A stretch of 64,000 nucleotides of DNA from Bacteroidota bacterium (GTDB lineage Bacteria > Bacteroidota > Bacteroidia > Chitinophagales > Chitinophagaceae): positions 124,001-188,000 of the forward strand of contig JAFDXY010000018.1 in the NCBI GenBank assembly GCA_018267725.1, read 5' to 3'. Within the stretch, counting starts at the first letter, position 1; each line of letters begins with the position of its first letter. Made by a program: the position numbers and the translations under genes. Shown here piece by piece: positions 37,861 to 46,908 of the stretch. The notes under the pieces were generated by a model that was given only the letters and a program-made list of their open reading frames with translations, searched no databases and was not told the origin of the DNA.

Positions 37861-38597
37861 TTAGGGCAATAATAATAGATGATGAAAAAAAATGTATTTC
37901 ACTGCTTCAGAAAATGTTAAACAGCATATTTCCTGAAATAAATATTATTGCTGCTTGCTCCATTCCCGAAGAAGGAATTAAAGCAATTCGTTTACACGAA
38001 CCCGATATTGTTTTTCTTGATATAGAAATGCCCAACAAAACAGGCTTTGAAGTTTTAGGAGATACTAGAGATATTCCATTTAATGTTGTATTTACAACAG
38101 CTTACCAACAATATGCAATTAAAGCTATTAAATTTTCTGCGTTAGATTATTTATTAAAACCAATAGATGCAGATGAATTAAAAGAAACTATTTTTCGGTT
38201 TAAACAAAAACACAAAAACCAACAATACGATAAGCAGTTAAATTTATTATTTAATAACTTAAAAAGCAATAGTTATAACAGGCTTTCTTTATCAACAAAT
38301 GAAGGTGTTATTTTTATTAACCCTGTAGATATATTGTATTGCGAAGCAAGCGGAGGTTATACCTTCTTTTTTATGAAAGCCGGTGAAAAAATTATCACAT
38401 CAAAAACTATGAAAGATTATGAAGATGTGTTGCCCGAAAATCAATTTTTTAGAATACATCATTCATACATTATTAATCTCTCTGAAATTAAAAGATATAT
38501 TAAAGGAGATGGTGGTCTTGCCATTATGAGCAACAATACCGAGTTGCCAGTAAGTAAAAGAAAAAAAGAAGATTTTATAAAGCAATTGAAATTATAA
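37857..38597 (+). CDS. LytTR-family response regulator
   Basis: DNA-binding regulator of 246 residues. Receiver domain first: acidic pocket IIIDDEKK, phospho-acceptor Asp55 in IVFLDIEMPNKTGFEVL, switch Thr in VVFTTAYQQYAIKAI, and Lys in YLLKPIDADEL. The LytTR domain occupies about residues 145-246 (DILYCEASGGYTFFFM, FFRIHHSYIINLSEIKRYIKGDGG). The start overlaps the kinase stop (ATGA). Regulated genes are probably the five-gene set just downstream. A 9-base match to the LytTR half-site pattern, ACAGTTTAG, is at 38602-38610. Confidence 0.94.
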   Translation: MIRAIIIDDEKKCISLLQKMLNSIFPEINIIAACSIPEEGIKAIRLHEPDIVFLDIEMPNKTGFEVLGDTRDIPFNVVFTTAYQQYAIKAIKFSALDYLLKPIDADELKETIFRFKQKHKNQQYDKQLNLLFNNLKSNSYNRLSLSTNEGVIFINPVDILYCEASGGYTFFFMKAGEKIITSKTMKDYEDVLPENQFFRIHHSYIINLSEIKRYIKGDGGLAIMSNNTELPVSKRKKEDFIKQLKL

Positions 38598-38748
38598 TTC
38601 CACAGTTTAGAAATCTCATCATTAATTAAAGTTCAATCCACTTATCCTCTAACCAATACCACTTATTCATTCAAACACAATAACAAACAGATGTACCTTT
38701 TAAACAACTACGTATAAATTATTTTGCTGTATTAAACAAACAGAACAA

Positions 38749-39027
38749 ATGCAAAATGTATTGGCAGGTTATAATTTAACGATTGAAAAAAACTTGTTAA
38801 ACACAAATGCAAATATTCATTTTACAACACTACATACTTGTAAAATAACAATTAGAGTACTCAATCAAAATGAAAATATAAAATTATTGACGAATGAAGT
38901 TGTAAACAAAGGGAAACACACCGTTTTATTTAATTATTGCTGTATGCCAGAAGGCATATACAACATTATATTATTGGCAGAAACAGAAACAACCATAGAT
39001 AAAGAAACAGTTATTATACAAATTTAA
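38749..39027 (+). CDS. Small Ig-like protein resembling FlgD-Ig/T9SS tail domain
   Basis: Protein of 92 residues without a signal peptide. Residues 30-92 (KITIRVLNQNENIKLL, NKGKHTVLFNYCCMPEGIYN, ending KETVIIQI) follow the strand pattern of FlgD Ig-like or Bacteroidota type IX sorting domains, normally found at the end of large secreted proteins. Here it stands alone. It could be a remnant of a larger gene or a genuine domain-only protein. It is the first of five genes separated by only 11, 8, 8 and 2 bp. TACCTTTT at 38694-38701 may be its -7 element. Confidence 0.55.
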   Translation: MQNVLAGYNLTIEKNLLNTNANIHFTTLHTCKITIRVLNQNENIKLLTNEVVNKGKHTVLFNYCCMPEGIYNIILLAETETTIDKETVIIQI

Positions 39028-39038
39028 AAACAACTAAT

Positions 39039-40334
39039 ATGAAATGTATTAAAACATTTGCTTTAATAATTTTAATGATAAGTTATGGCAACATTAACGG
39101 GCAAATACTTAAAAAATTTAAAGATAAAGTACAAGAAAAAATTGAACAAAAAACTGATCAAAAAGTAGATGAAGCTGCTCAGAAAACGGTAGATACTCCT
39201 GAAGAAATATTAAAGAAGAAAAATAACAATAGTGATAATAAAACAAATGCATCTAATAATAAACAAATTAATAATTCTGTTACACAATCTAAAAAACCCG
39301 ATATTGATTATGGCAGTTTTGATTTTATACCGGGCGATAGTATTTTGTTTGAAGATGAATTTATAAACGAAAGAATTAACGAAATACCAAGCCTATGGGT
39401 GCCTCAAGGAGGCAAATTAGAAATTGTAAAAACCGAAGATAAAACTGTAATGGGCTTTTTAGGAGAAAATACTTATGCCTATCCACGAATGAAAAAATAT
39501 AACTATTTACCCAAAAGATTTACGATTGAGTTTGACTTTATGAGCAAACACAATAGTGGAAAAACAACCCAACAAGCTTTTAGCGATGGCAATGGCACTG
39601 GTGAAGCCAAAGTATATTTTTATACCGATGAAAAGGATAGAAATAGAGATGTATTGAAAGATTTTGACAATGTACTCTCCATACTTACAGAAGGCAAAAT
39701 GGAATTTAAAAGCTTTTCTGCCACGTTTAAAAAAGGCGGAAACGATGGGTACGAGCTGCCCGAAGAACTGTGCGATAAATGGATACATATTTCTATTGCT
39801 GTAACAGAAACCAATATGAAAGTGTACATGAATAGTAAACGTATTTTAAATGTACCAGTAGAAGGTAAAGCATCATCATTAACATTGGGTGCAACGGGTA
39901 CAGATTATGAAATGGGCTTTAAGACTTTTATACGCAATGTGCGTATTGCAGGCGGACTAAAAGATCCATACAAACAAGGCACTTCAGAAATAAAAAAATC
40001 ATTTATAGCTAGAGGCATTAAGTTTGATTATAACCAAGCCACTATTAAACCAGAAAGCATGGGCGAGTTAAATAATGTTGTAGCCATGCTTAAAGATCAC
40101 CCCGAAACCAAATACGAAATTGGTGGACATACTGATAGTGATGGAGACGATAGTTATAATCTTAAACTCTCTCAACAACGTGCCGATGCAGTAAAAAATA
40201 AATTAGTAGAAATGGGCATTGATGCTTCACGCCTTACCACTAAAGGGTACGGTAAAATAAAACCCATAGCTACCAATACAACCCCAGATGGAAAAGCCAA
40301 TAACCGCAGAGTAGAATTTGTACTTACAAAATAA
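39039..40334 (+). CDS. OmpA-family outer-membrane/peptidoglycan-binding protein
   Basis: Protein of 431 residues. Signal peptide to about residue 21 (GNINGQ). Residues 22-50 are a charged amphipathic helix (ILKKFKDKVQEKIEQKTDQK), then a low-complexity Asn/Lys linker. Residues 100-300 resemble a LamG/concanavalin-like sandwich (FEDEFINERINEIPSLWVPQ, FTIEFDFMSKHN, TNMKVYMNSKRILNVPVEG). The last 120 residues are an OmpA domain: YEIGGHTDSDGDDSYNLKLS, QQRADAVKNKLVEMGID, NNRRVEFVL. It should tether the outer membrane to peptidoglycan while displaying a ligand-binding domain. Second gene of the five-gene set. Confidence 0.88.
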   Translation: MKCIKTFALIILMISYGNINGQILKKFKDKVQEKIEQKTDQKVDEAAQKTVDTPEEILKKKNNNSDNKTNASNNKQINNSVTQSKKPDIDYGSFDFIPGDSILFEDEFINERINEIPSLWVPQGGKLEIVKTEDKTVMGFLGENTYAYPRMKKYNYLPKRFTIEFDFMSKHNSGKTTQQAFSDGNGTGEAKVYFYTDEKDRNRDVLKDFDNVLSILTEGKMEFKSFSATFKKGGNDGYELPEELCDKWIHISIAVTETNMKVYMNSKRILNVPVEGKASSLTLGATGTDYEMGFKTFIRNVRIAGGLKDPYKQGTSEIKKSFIARGIKFDYNQATIKPESMGELNNVVAMLKDHPETKYEIGGHTDSDGDDSYNLKLSQQRADAVKNKLVEMGIDASRLTTKGYGKIKPIATNTTPDGKANNRRVEFVLTK

Positions 40335-40342
40335 TTGCGTAT

Positions 40343-41371
40343 ATGAAAAATAAAAATATAATGTTATTGCTTTTTATTGTTTTACTTTTTAATAAAAGCA
40401 TAGCTCAAAAATGCGATACTTTAAAAATAGATGGGCAACCTAATCCTTATGGTTGCCCTATAAAGGCATTAAACATTTACAATGCTATTCATAAAAAAGT
40501 TGTTGATGCCATTTTTGTTCCGTTAAGTACCGCTACAATAAACTACTGTAGCACCAATTGCAAACTAGATGATTGGAGTTATTACAACTATAAAAACGAA
40601 TGGGCCAATAACCCTTTTAAAATGCTTGAAGGAGGCTTTAAACCATTGCCTTACCAGCTGCAAACAAGTGTTCCTAATAATGAAGAAACGGAGCCGGCTT
40701 TGTTTTTAGCAAATATTAGCAGTCGTGAACTTTATTATCAATACGGCAACCTGCCAAGTGTTTACCTTACCCAAGAAATTAATATAGATCATATTTACTT
40801 GCAAAAAGCAGATAGCCTAAAGTTGTATTACAAAGAAAAAGGACTTAACGAAGCAGATATGAATGATAAATTGTTCCCTTCATATACTGCAGCAGCCAAA
40901 TTACTTTTTGACGAAAGTGTATACCACATACAGCAATCAATTTTTACAATTGAATACATGTACAATAAAACGTCAATTGATTTACACCCAAATGATGTTG
41001 AGCCTACAATAAAAAAAATCGCTTTCAAACTAAATAATGGTGTTACTGTTCCATATATCTCTTTCGACAATTTGGTAGATGTTTCTGCCTTTAGTGAAAC
41101 CGATAGAAAAGATGCTGAAATAGCAAAATATACAGATTATACCAAAAAGCCGAATGCTGAAAGCAAATTGGGAAAGCAATATGTAACGTGGGTGCAATTA
41201 GGGCAGAATTTACCCTATCAAAAAACGGATAAACTAAGAGAAGCGGCAGACTATAGCGTGTACAATTTTATTGTAAAAATTGTAGGCATTTCATTTGAAA
41301 AAAATCATGAAGCTCTTAATAAAATTAACTGGAACAGTTTATACAGCATAATAAATATAAAAAAATTATAA
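40343..41371 (+). CDS. Unrecognised exported protein
   Basis: Protein of 342 residues that I do not recognise. Signal peptide about residues 1-21 (LLFIVLLFNKSIAQ). The mature start has paired Cys (KCDTLK ... YGCPIK) and later CSTNCKLDDW, so disulfides in the periplasm or outside are likely. The rest is mixed alpha/beta with many aromatic residues and no catalytic motif visible. It starts 8 bp after the OmpA gene and ends 8 bp before the next, so it is part of one transcript. Possibly a partner of the OmpA protein. Confidence 0.7.
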   Translation: MKNKNIMLLLFIVLLFNKSIAQKCDTLKIDGQPNPYGCPIKALNIYNAIHKKVVDAIFVPLSTATINYCSTNCKLDDWSYYNYKNEWANNPFKMLEGGFKPLPYQLQTSVPNNEETEPALFLANISSRELYYQYGNLPSVYLTQEINIDHIYLQKADSLKLYYKEKGLNEADMNDKLFPSYTAAAKLLFDESVYHIQQSIFTIEYMYNKTSIDLHPNDVEPTIKKIAFKLNNGVTVPYISFDNLVDVSAFSETDRKDAEIAKYTDYTKKPNAESKLGKQYVTWVQLGQNLPYQKTDKLREAADYSVYNFIVKIVGISFEKNHEALNKINWNSLYSIINIKKL

Positions 41372-41379
41372 CATCATTT

Positions 41380-42690
41380 ATGAAAAAAATATTTTTCTTA
41401 ACAACAATTATTTTTGCAGTAACTGCTCAAGCTCAATTTTTAAAAAAATTAAAAGAAAAAGCAGAAAATGCCGTTGGTGGAAAAAATACTCAAACAACAA
41501 ATAATACCCAACACCAAAATGCGGTAAATACTATTCAAACTACTACTACGCAGCCAGATTATAATTATTTAAATTCTGCACAAGCTGCCGAAAAGTTTGG
41601 AAAAAAAATTTATGTACTCCCAACAAGCTATGTTGTAAGACAAGGAAGCACAACTGGTATAACAGTAGAACGGGTAAGGTATCAATACTGGACAGATAGT
41701 AACGAGGTAAAATATTATACAGAAATTGGTAAGGTAACAGGTAATGTGGGATATGATGCTGGTGCAGAAATACTTGATATGGGAGTGTTGAAATGGAACG
41801 GTAGCATAATTCCCGGAACGCCCGAAAGCAATAAACTTCCTTTTTCAAATTCGGATTTACCTCCTTCTATAAATGGTTACGGAACGTTTGAGCACGAAAG
41901 ATCTGCTAAAAATTTTCTTAGTCTAACTGAATTCCCCACTACCAAATATTATACAGCTACGGCAACAACAGGGGCAAATTATTTGCCTGCTTATACCATT
42001 AGCATAAATGGTTCAGGTAAAAAATATGGTCCTTATTCTGGCACACCAATGCTTGGAATGTATGTAATGGCTTCGGGAGACGTTTATTATGCAACATCTG
42101 CTTCGCAAGCATTGGCAAATGAAGCATATAAAAATGGCAAACTATTATTTGATCTAACGGAACCAGCAGCAGGTGGCATGAACGTAAAAACGAGCGTTAA
42201 CGGAAGTGTAGCCCTTTTTGTTTATATGGATATGAGTAAAACAGGAGGTTCAAAACCTGTATGGATAAATAAGTTAGGCAATGGAAGCGTTTTGCCCTTT
42301 ACAGATAACCCTATCGATAGTTGGGTGTTAATGAACAGTGGCGAATTATTGCAAAGGGCAGAACGCTCTAACCCCGCTTTTGAAGAAGGCAAAAACATAT
42401 ACTTGGCCAATGGAATGAGCGGCAGTTTTAAATTAAGCTTACCAAATGGAACAGCAGCTTTTTTTAGCAACGAAACCGTAAAAAAATGGGCTGTATGGGA
42501 AGAAGGCAGGCAACTTTTTTTTAGTGATGGAACTGCTATAGCCGAGCAGAAAAAGTACTCCAATGGTTTGCCCTACAATGAAGAGTGCATTCTAAACCCC
42601 AAGAAACTGGTTATTAACTCAAAAACCTATCTCGTTTGGTTACAGGTAGTTAATGGTACAGATATTTATTTGTGTAAAAAAGAAATGTAA
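41380..42690 (+). CDS. Unrecognised exported protein with repeated strand blocks
   Basis: Protein of 436 residues, family not recognised. Signal peptide to about residue 19 (VTAQAQ), then a charged helix FLKKLKEKAENAVGGK similar to the one after the signal peptide of the OmpA protein two genes upstream. After a Thr/Gln/Asn-rich linker, repeated blocks of the type MLGMYVMASGDVYYATS, SWVLMNSGELLQRAE and KKWAVWEEGRQLFFSDG suggest a beta-rich or propeller-like fold. The shared helix implies the same cellular site or partner. The next gene begins 2 bp after the stop. Confidence 0.7.
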   Translation: MKKIFFLTTIIFAVTAQAQFLKKLKEKAENAVGGKNTQTTNNTQHQNAVNTIQTTTTQPDYNYLNSAQAAEKFGKKIYVLPTSYVVRQGSTTGITVERVRYQYWTDSNEVKYYTEIGKVTGNVGYDAGAEILDMGVLKWNGSIIPGTPESNKLPFSNSDLPPSINGYGTFEHERSAKNFLSLTEFPTTKYYTATATTGANYLPAYTISINGSGKKYGPYSGTPMLGMYVMASGDVYYATSASQALANEAYKNGKLLFDLTEPAAGGMNVKTSVNGSVALFVYMDMSKTGGSKPVWINKLGNGSVLPFTDNPIDSWVLMNSGELLQRAERSNPAFEEGKNIYLANGMSGSFKLSLPNGTAAFFSNETVKKWAVWEEGRQLFFSDGTAIAEQKKYSNGLPYNEECILNPKKLVINSKTYLVWLQVVNGTDIYLCKKEM

Positions 42691-42692
42691 AC

Positions 42693-44699
42693 ATGAAACG
42701 TATAATTTGTATATATGCACAGGTACTTATTCCTACCATTTTATTATGCAATATGGCATTATCACAAAGATGTAATGGTTCTGGACCAAGGGTAAGAAAG
42801 TATGGATATGAAGGAGTTTTATTGTCAGATGGCAGTTTATGCATAGATTCATTAGGAACAAGATTAATACCCCCAAGAGTTAGAGGCAACCTCCCCACTT
42901 TTGAATATCCTGCTGGTACAGGTTTAATAAATAAAGCAAAAGAAATTGTTATTGAAATTGATAAAGATTTAAAAAATTTAGAGGAGTTTGGTAGAAAGCC
43001 AGAAAATAAACCCTTTGTACAAAGCACACTCTATTTTGCTGATGCTATTAAACAAACTAAACAAGAGATTAAAGCATATACAAAACCAATTGAACAACCC
43101 CCTCTACCAGTAGTTCCTTCTGAAAGAAATAGAAAAATTGAAGCTATAAAAGCATTCTATTTTACTAAAAAAAATAAATATTTTGAAATAGTTGAATTTT
43201 ACAAATTGCATAGAAGGGATAGAGTAGATGATATGCCTTTAATCCCTGCACCACCTTCAACAGATTATAATTGCTGGAATTGTAAAGGCGATAAACAAAC
43301 CGAATTTGAAGTAGCCAAAGCAACCTATAATTGCGAGTATGCAAAGTTGCCAGACCTAAAGCAAATAGTTGAATATAACAAGTTGCTTTTAGAAATGGGC
43401 AGATATTATGAGCTTAATAATGATGTGCCTGCTGATGATATATTTTCAAGCAACGACCCTGAATATGCCAAATTCAGAGAGTTCTGGGGCCCACTTAATG
43501 TTGATAAAGTTTCAATGTTAATGGACCGTTTTGAAATGATTTTACAAAAAGCAGTTAAAAACTACAGACAACCTGGGCAGGCTACAATATTAATTCCTAA
43601 AGTACTTGATGTTGAAAGAACTAAACAATTATTAGGCATTTCAGGCGGAGGCCAAGAATCAGTTTTGGCGGAAATAGTTCCCCTAATTTTACGAGATAGA
43701 GACTTTTTGTTAGACAGATTAAGAAACAAAAACGATTATTTTAGTGTTTGTGCAATACCAACGCTTTTTGGTATGGAAAGGGTGTGCCAACTTGCAGATG
43801 GAAGTAGAGGTGAAAATAGTTTAGTTGAAATAATAAATTTATACCAAAAAAATAGACTACAATTAACTATTGATGCTGAAGCCAAAATTGAAACAGAAGA
43901 TAGTTATGCATTATTCAAAACCCAAATAAAAGCTTACGAAGTAGCGATAGTTCCGCAATTTGACGAAAGTGAAGAGCAACAAAGAGATTCAATAGAAGTT
44001 CAATGTGATGATACCCTTGTTCTTAAAATTCCAAAACAGAAAAATGCAAAGCTGGTACTATTAGTTATAGATAATGTAGATAATGGTGGTGCATTTGGTA
44101 AAGTTTTGAATGGTGAAATGTTTCAAAAGGGCGAAGCGAAAGATGGTCATGGAAGGGGTGTGTTTAAAAGCCCCATTTCATTTAAGCCTCTTGTATCTTT
44201 CAGTGATTTAAAAGGAGAAGAATGTGAGAATGATATTATAATAGATACTATTTCAATTGATAAAATGGGACCTCGAGGAAATGAAATATGGACGGGCATT
44301 AATTACCCTCTTCCAGAGCAAATAAATACACTTTCTTTAGCTTGTTTTCAAGTGTATCAAAAAAAAGAAACAATGGAAAATATTGAGCGTAGAATCAGTA
44401 AAGACATCAAAAAACAACTAGATTATATAAAAGAAAAAGCACACATTGGATATGAGCAAAATGGTGATATGAAGGGGTTGCAAGAAATTTTACAAAAAAC
44501 AAAAGAGCTTCAAAATAATATTGCTAAAAATATTTCTGTTAATACTTATAGTTTTCCCTTAGAGTTTAAAAATAAAACAGCTACTCCTATAAATAAAAGA
44601 ATTAATGTGAACGAGTTAAGCCCAATACCAAATGTAGTGTACGGATACATTAATTTTAAACTTGAAAAAATACAAGGTAGAAGAGTTATAAATAATTAA
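42693..44699 (+). CDS. Large unrecognised exported protein
   Basis: Protein of 668 residues, not recognised. An N-terminal hydrophobic segment (YAQVLIPTILLCNMALSQ) serves for export. The mature N-terminus has VLLSDGSLCIDSLG. There is a Cys cluster (STDYNCWNCKGDKQTEF ... YNCEY near residues 190-215), reminiscent of a metal or disulfide knuckle. The middle is helical and charged; the last third contains helices (RRISKDIKKQLDYIKEKAHI) before a beta tail. No enzyme motif visible. Last of the five-gene set. Size and charge suggest an outer-surface or periplasmic scaffold, but this is inference. Confidence 0.68.
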   Translation: MKRIICIYAQVLIPTILLCNMALSQRCNGSGPRVRKYGYEGVLLSDGSLCIDSLGTRLIPPRVRGNLPTFEYPAGTGLINKAKEIVIEIDKDLKNLEEFGRKPENKPFVQSTLYFADAIKQTKQEIKAYTKPIEQPPLPVVPSERNRKIEAIKAFYFTKKNKYFEIVEFYKLHRRDRVDDMPLIPAPPSTDYNCWNCKGDKQTEFEVAKATYNCEYAKLPDLKQIVEYNKLLLEMGRYYELNNDVPADDIFSSNDPEYAKFREFWGPLNVDKVSMLMDRFEMILQKAVKNYRQPGQATILIPKVLDVERTKQLLGISGGGQESVLAEIVPLILRDRDFLLDRLRNKNDYFSVCAIPTLFGMERVCQLADGSRGENSLVEIINLYQKNRLQLTIDAEAKIETEDSYALFKTQIKAYEVAIVPQFDESEEQQRDSIEVQCDDTLVLKIPKQKNAKLVLLVIDNVDNGGAFGKVLNGEMFQKGEAKDGHGRGVFKSPISFKPLVSFSDLKGEECENDIIIDTISIDKMGPRGNEIWTGINYPLPEQINTLSLACFQVYQKKETMENIERRISKDIKKQLDYIKEKAHIGYEQNGDMKGLQEILQKTKELQNNIAKNISVNTYSFPLEFKNKTATPINKRINVNELSPIPNVVYGYINFKLEKIQGRRVINN

Positions 44700-44761
44700 G
44701 TAGCATCAAATACCATTTGGGAGTTTTTAATTAGCATACTCTAAAATAATGGTAGTTCAAT

Positions 44762-44769
44762 TATCTTCG
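44762..44769 (+). promoter_or_regulatory. Possible -7 box for pheS
   Basis: TATCTTCG (one mismatch to TAnnTTTG) ending 4 bp before the pheS ATG; would give a leaderless message. No TTG at normal spacing. Confidence 0.3.
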
Positions 44770-44773
44770 CTGC

Positions 44774-45805
44774 ATGGAAGTATTGTTACAACAAATTGAA
44801 ACCATTAAGCAAGAAGTAGCTACTTATATTGCAAATCATGCTGATGATGCTGAAGCTTTTCGTATTAAATATTTAGGAACAAAAGGATTGGTAAAAAATA
44901 TTATGGGCGAAATGAAAAATGTTCCTAACGAAAAGAAAAAAGAATTTGGTTTATTATTAAACGAGTTTAAACAGTTTATTGAAGACAAATACAATTCTTT
45001 AAAAGAATCAACACAACAATCAGATGCTGCAATTACTAATTTAATAGATTGGAGTTTACCCGGAAACCCTGTTGCAGTTGGCACAAGGCATCCTTTAAGT
45101 ATTGTTCGCAATCAAATAGTTTCTATTTTTAAACGGTTAGGTTTTGCTGTTGCAGAAGGCCCTGAAATTGAAGACGACTGGCACAACTTTGGTGCAATGA
45201 ATTTACCCGAAGATCATCCTGCCAGAGATATGCAAGATACTTTTTATATTAATAAAAATCCTGATTGGTTATTGCGTACACATACCAGCAGTGTACAGGC
45301 TCGTGTAATGGAAAATCAAAAACCACCCATTCGTGTAATTTGCCCCGGGCGTGTGTATAGAAACGAAACCATTAGTGCAAGAGCTCATTGTTTTTTTCAT
45401 CAAATAGAAGGTTTGTATATTGATGAAAATGTAAGCTTTGCAGATTTAAAACAAACACTTTATTTTTTTGTACAAGAAATGTTTGGAAAAGAAACCAAAG
45501 TGCGTTTTCGCCCGTCATATTTTCCTTTTACAGAGCCCAGTGCCGAAATGGATATTAGCTGTTTAATTTGTGGTGGAAATGGTTGCAATGTTTGCAAACA
45601 CACAGGTTGGGTAGAAATTTTAGGAAGCGGAATGGTACACCCTAAAGTATTAGAAAATTTTGGTATAGATGCTAATAAATATACCGGCTTTGCATTTGGT
45701 ATGGGTGTTGAAAGAATTTGCCAATTAAAATATCGTGTAAACGATTTAAGATTATACTCGCAAAATGATGTTCGTTTTTTAAAACAATTTACAGGAGCAA
45801 TATAA
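44774..45805 (+). CDS. pheS: Phenylalanyl-tRNA synthetase alpha subunit
   Basis: Charges tRNA-Phe together with PheT. Protein of 343 residues, normal length. N-terminal coiled-coil arm (residues 1-85) for tRNA binding, then class II motifs: motif 1 around GTRHPLSIVRNQIVSIFKRL, motif 2 in RVICPGRVYRNETISARAHC with FHQIEGLYID, motif 3 in TGFAFGMGVERICQLKY. FRPSYFPFTEPSAEMDISC binds the Phe side. pheT is not adjacent in this window, as often happens in this phylum. No Phe-codon leader peptide is visible upstream. Confidence 0.96.
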   Translation: MEVLLQQIETIKQEVATYIANHADDAEAFRIKYLGTKGLVKNIMGEMKNVPNEKKKEFGLLLNEFKQFIEDKYNSLKESTQQSDAAITNLIDWSLPGNPVAVGTRHPLSIVRNQIVSIFKRLGFAVAEGPEIEDDWHNFGAMNLPEDHPARDMQDTFYINKNPDWLLRTHTSSVQARVMENQKPPIRVICPGRVYRNETISARAHCFFHQIEGLYIDENVSFADLKQTLYFFVQEMFGKETKVRFRPSYFPFTEPSAEMDISCLICGGNGCNVCKHTGWVEILGSGMVHPKVLENFGIDANKYTGFAFGMGVERICQLKYRVNDLRLYSQNDVRFLKQFTGAI

Positions 45806-45841
45806 TTTTTAGTACTAACTATTATTCTTTTGGCATCGCTT

Positions 45842-45861
45842 GTTGTGTCACTCACTTGTAC
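45842..45861 (+). repeat. GTTGCGTCGCAC intergenic repeat, copy 4 (degenerate)
   Basis: GTTGTGTCACTCACTTGTAC matches copies 1 and 2 at 16 of 20 positions, followed by GTTCTTATC, like the tail of copy 2. It lies in the pheS-recO spacer. Confidence 0.5.
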
Positions 45862-45902
45862 GTTCTTATCTTTATGCAGCATAAATATATTGCTTCAATT
45901 TC

Positions 45903-46643
45903 ATGCAAACACATAAAACAAAAGGCATTGTTTTACGCACGGTAAAATATGGCGAAACCAGCATTATTACTACTGTTTACACAGAATTGTTTGGTTTGCA
46001 GAGTTATATTGTAAAAGGTGTAAGGCAATCATCAAAAAAAACACAAAGCAAAGCCAACTACTTTCAGCCCGCAGCTATTTTACAAATGGAAGTTTATCAT
46101 AACGAGTTTAAGCAACTACAGTTTGTAAAAGAATTTCAGTGGGCAAATATTTATAATACTATTTTTTTTAATGTAATAAGAAATGCAGTAGCAGTATATG
46201 TAGTAGAGTTGTTACAACATTGTATTAAACAACCAGAAGCCAATCCTGAATTATTTTATTTAACCGAAGAAATTTTATTGGCCGTTGATACTTCTAACGA
46301 AACTATTGTTGCCAATATTCCATTATACTTTACATTGCAATTAAGCAGTGCTTTAGGTTTTTTGATACATGGTAATTTTTCATCAAGTAACACTATACTC
46401 GATTTAAAAGAAGGAACATTTACAAGCAATATTCCAACACATTCAAATTATGTAACAGATGAAGAAGCAGCAACAATATCTAATTTAATTTCAATTAAAA
46501 ATATTGCCGACTTAAAAAATATTCAATTCAATAAAATTCAACGTAGAAAAATATTGCAACACTTACAAACCTTTATGGTATTGCATGTTGAGGGGTTTGC
46601 TCAATTACGAAGCATTGACGTATTGCAACAAATTATTTCTTAA
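45903..46643 (+). CDS. recO: DNA repair protein RecO
   Basis: Recombination mediator that works with RecR to load RecA on SSB-coated DNA. Protein of 246 residues. The N-terminal OB fold is clear (KGIVLRTVKYGETSIITTVY, YIVKGVRQSSKK), followed by the helical domain (AVYVVELLQHCIKQPEANPE) and the usual GFLIHGN block. The Cys4 zinc site of some RecO proteins is not seen, as in many Bacteroidota. Its last 11 bp overlap the convergent small membrane-protein gene. Confidence 0.9.
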   Translation: MQTHKTKGIVLRTVKYGETSIITTVYTELFGLQSYIVKGVRQSSKKTQSKANYFQPAAILQMEVYHNEFKQLQFVKEFQWANIYNTIFFNVIRNAVAVYVVELLQHCIKQPEANPELFYLTEEILLAVDTSNETIVANIPLYFTLQLSSALGFLIHGNFSSSNTILDLKEGTFTSNIPTHSNYVTDEEAATISNLISIKNIADLKNIQFNKIQRRKILQHLQTFMVLHVEGFAQLRSIDVLQQIIS

Positions 46644-46908
46644 CAGGAACTTTAACAGGCCTAAAACCTAAAGAACAAATTTTTATAATTAGCATACTTG
46701 CCATAATGCAAACAATAAAATCTGCTGCAAGATTTATTCCCGAAAACTTTTTACTTGCATCAATAATTTTATCAGATTCTGCACTAAAAAAAGCAAACGG
46801 ATAACCAATTATATTTTGGCTAAACGATTGAAATTTTGAAGCGGTAAACGTAGTTACCACAAACAAAAAACTACTTAGCAAAGAAGTAATAGAAACATAC
46901 TTTATCAT
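46633..46908 (-). CDS. Small two-helix membrane protein
   Basis: Protein of 91 residues with two hydrophobic segments (SITSLLSSFLFVVTTFTAS and ADFIVCIMASMLIIKICSLG) and a basic tail (RPVKVPVKK). Family not recognised. The start codon overlaps the amidohydrolase stop on the minus strand (ATGA), implying translational coupling, which supports it being a real gene rather than a shadow. Its 3' end overlaps recO by 11 bp in antisense. Confidence 0.6.
   Translation of the reverse strand: MIKYVSITSLLSSFLFVVTTFTASKFQSFSQNIIGYPFAFFSAESDKIIDASKKFSGINLAADFIVCIMASMLIIKICSLGFRPVKVPVKK

Noticed and set aside
44700..44773. Phe-codon leader peptide upstream of pheS, by analogy to cysS
   Set aside because: No short ORF with a Phe run exists there.
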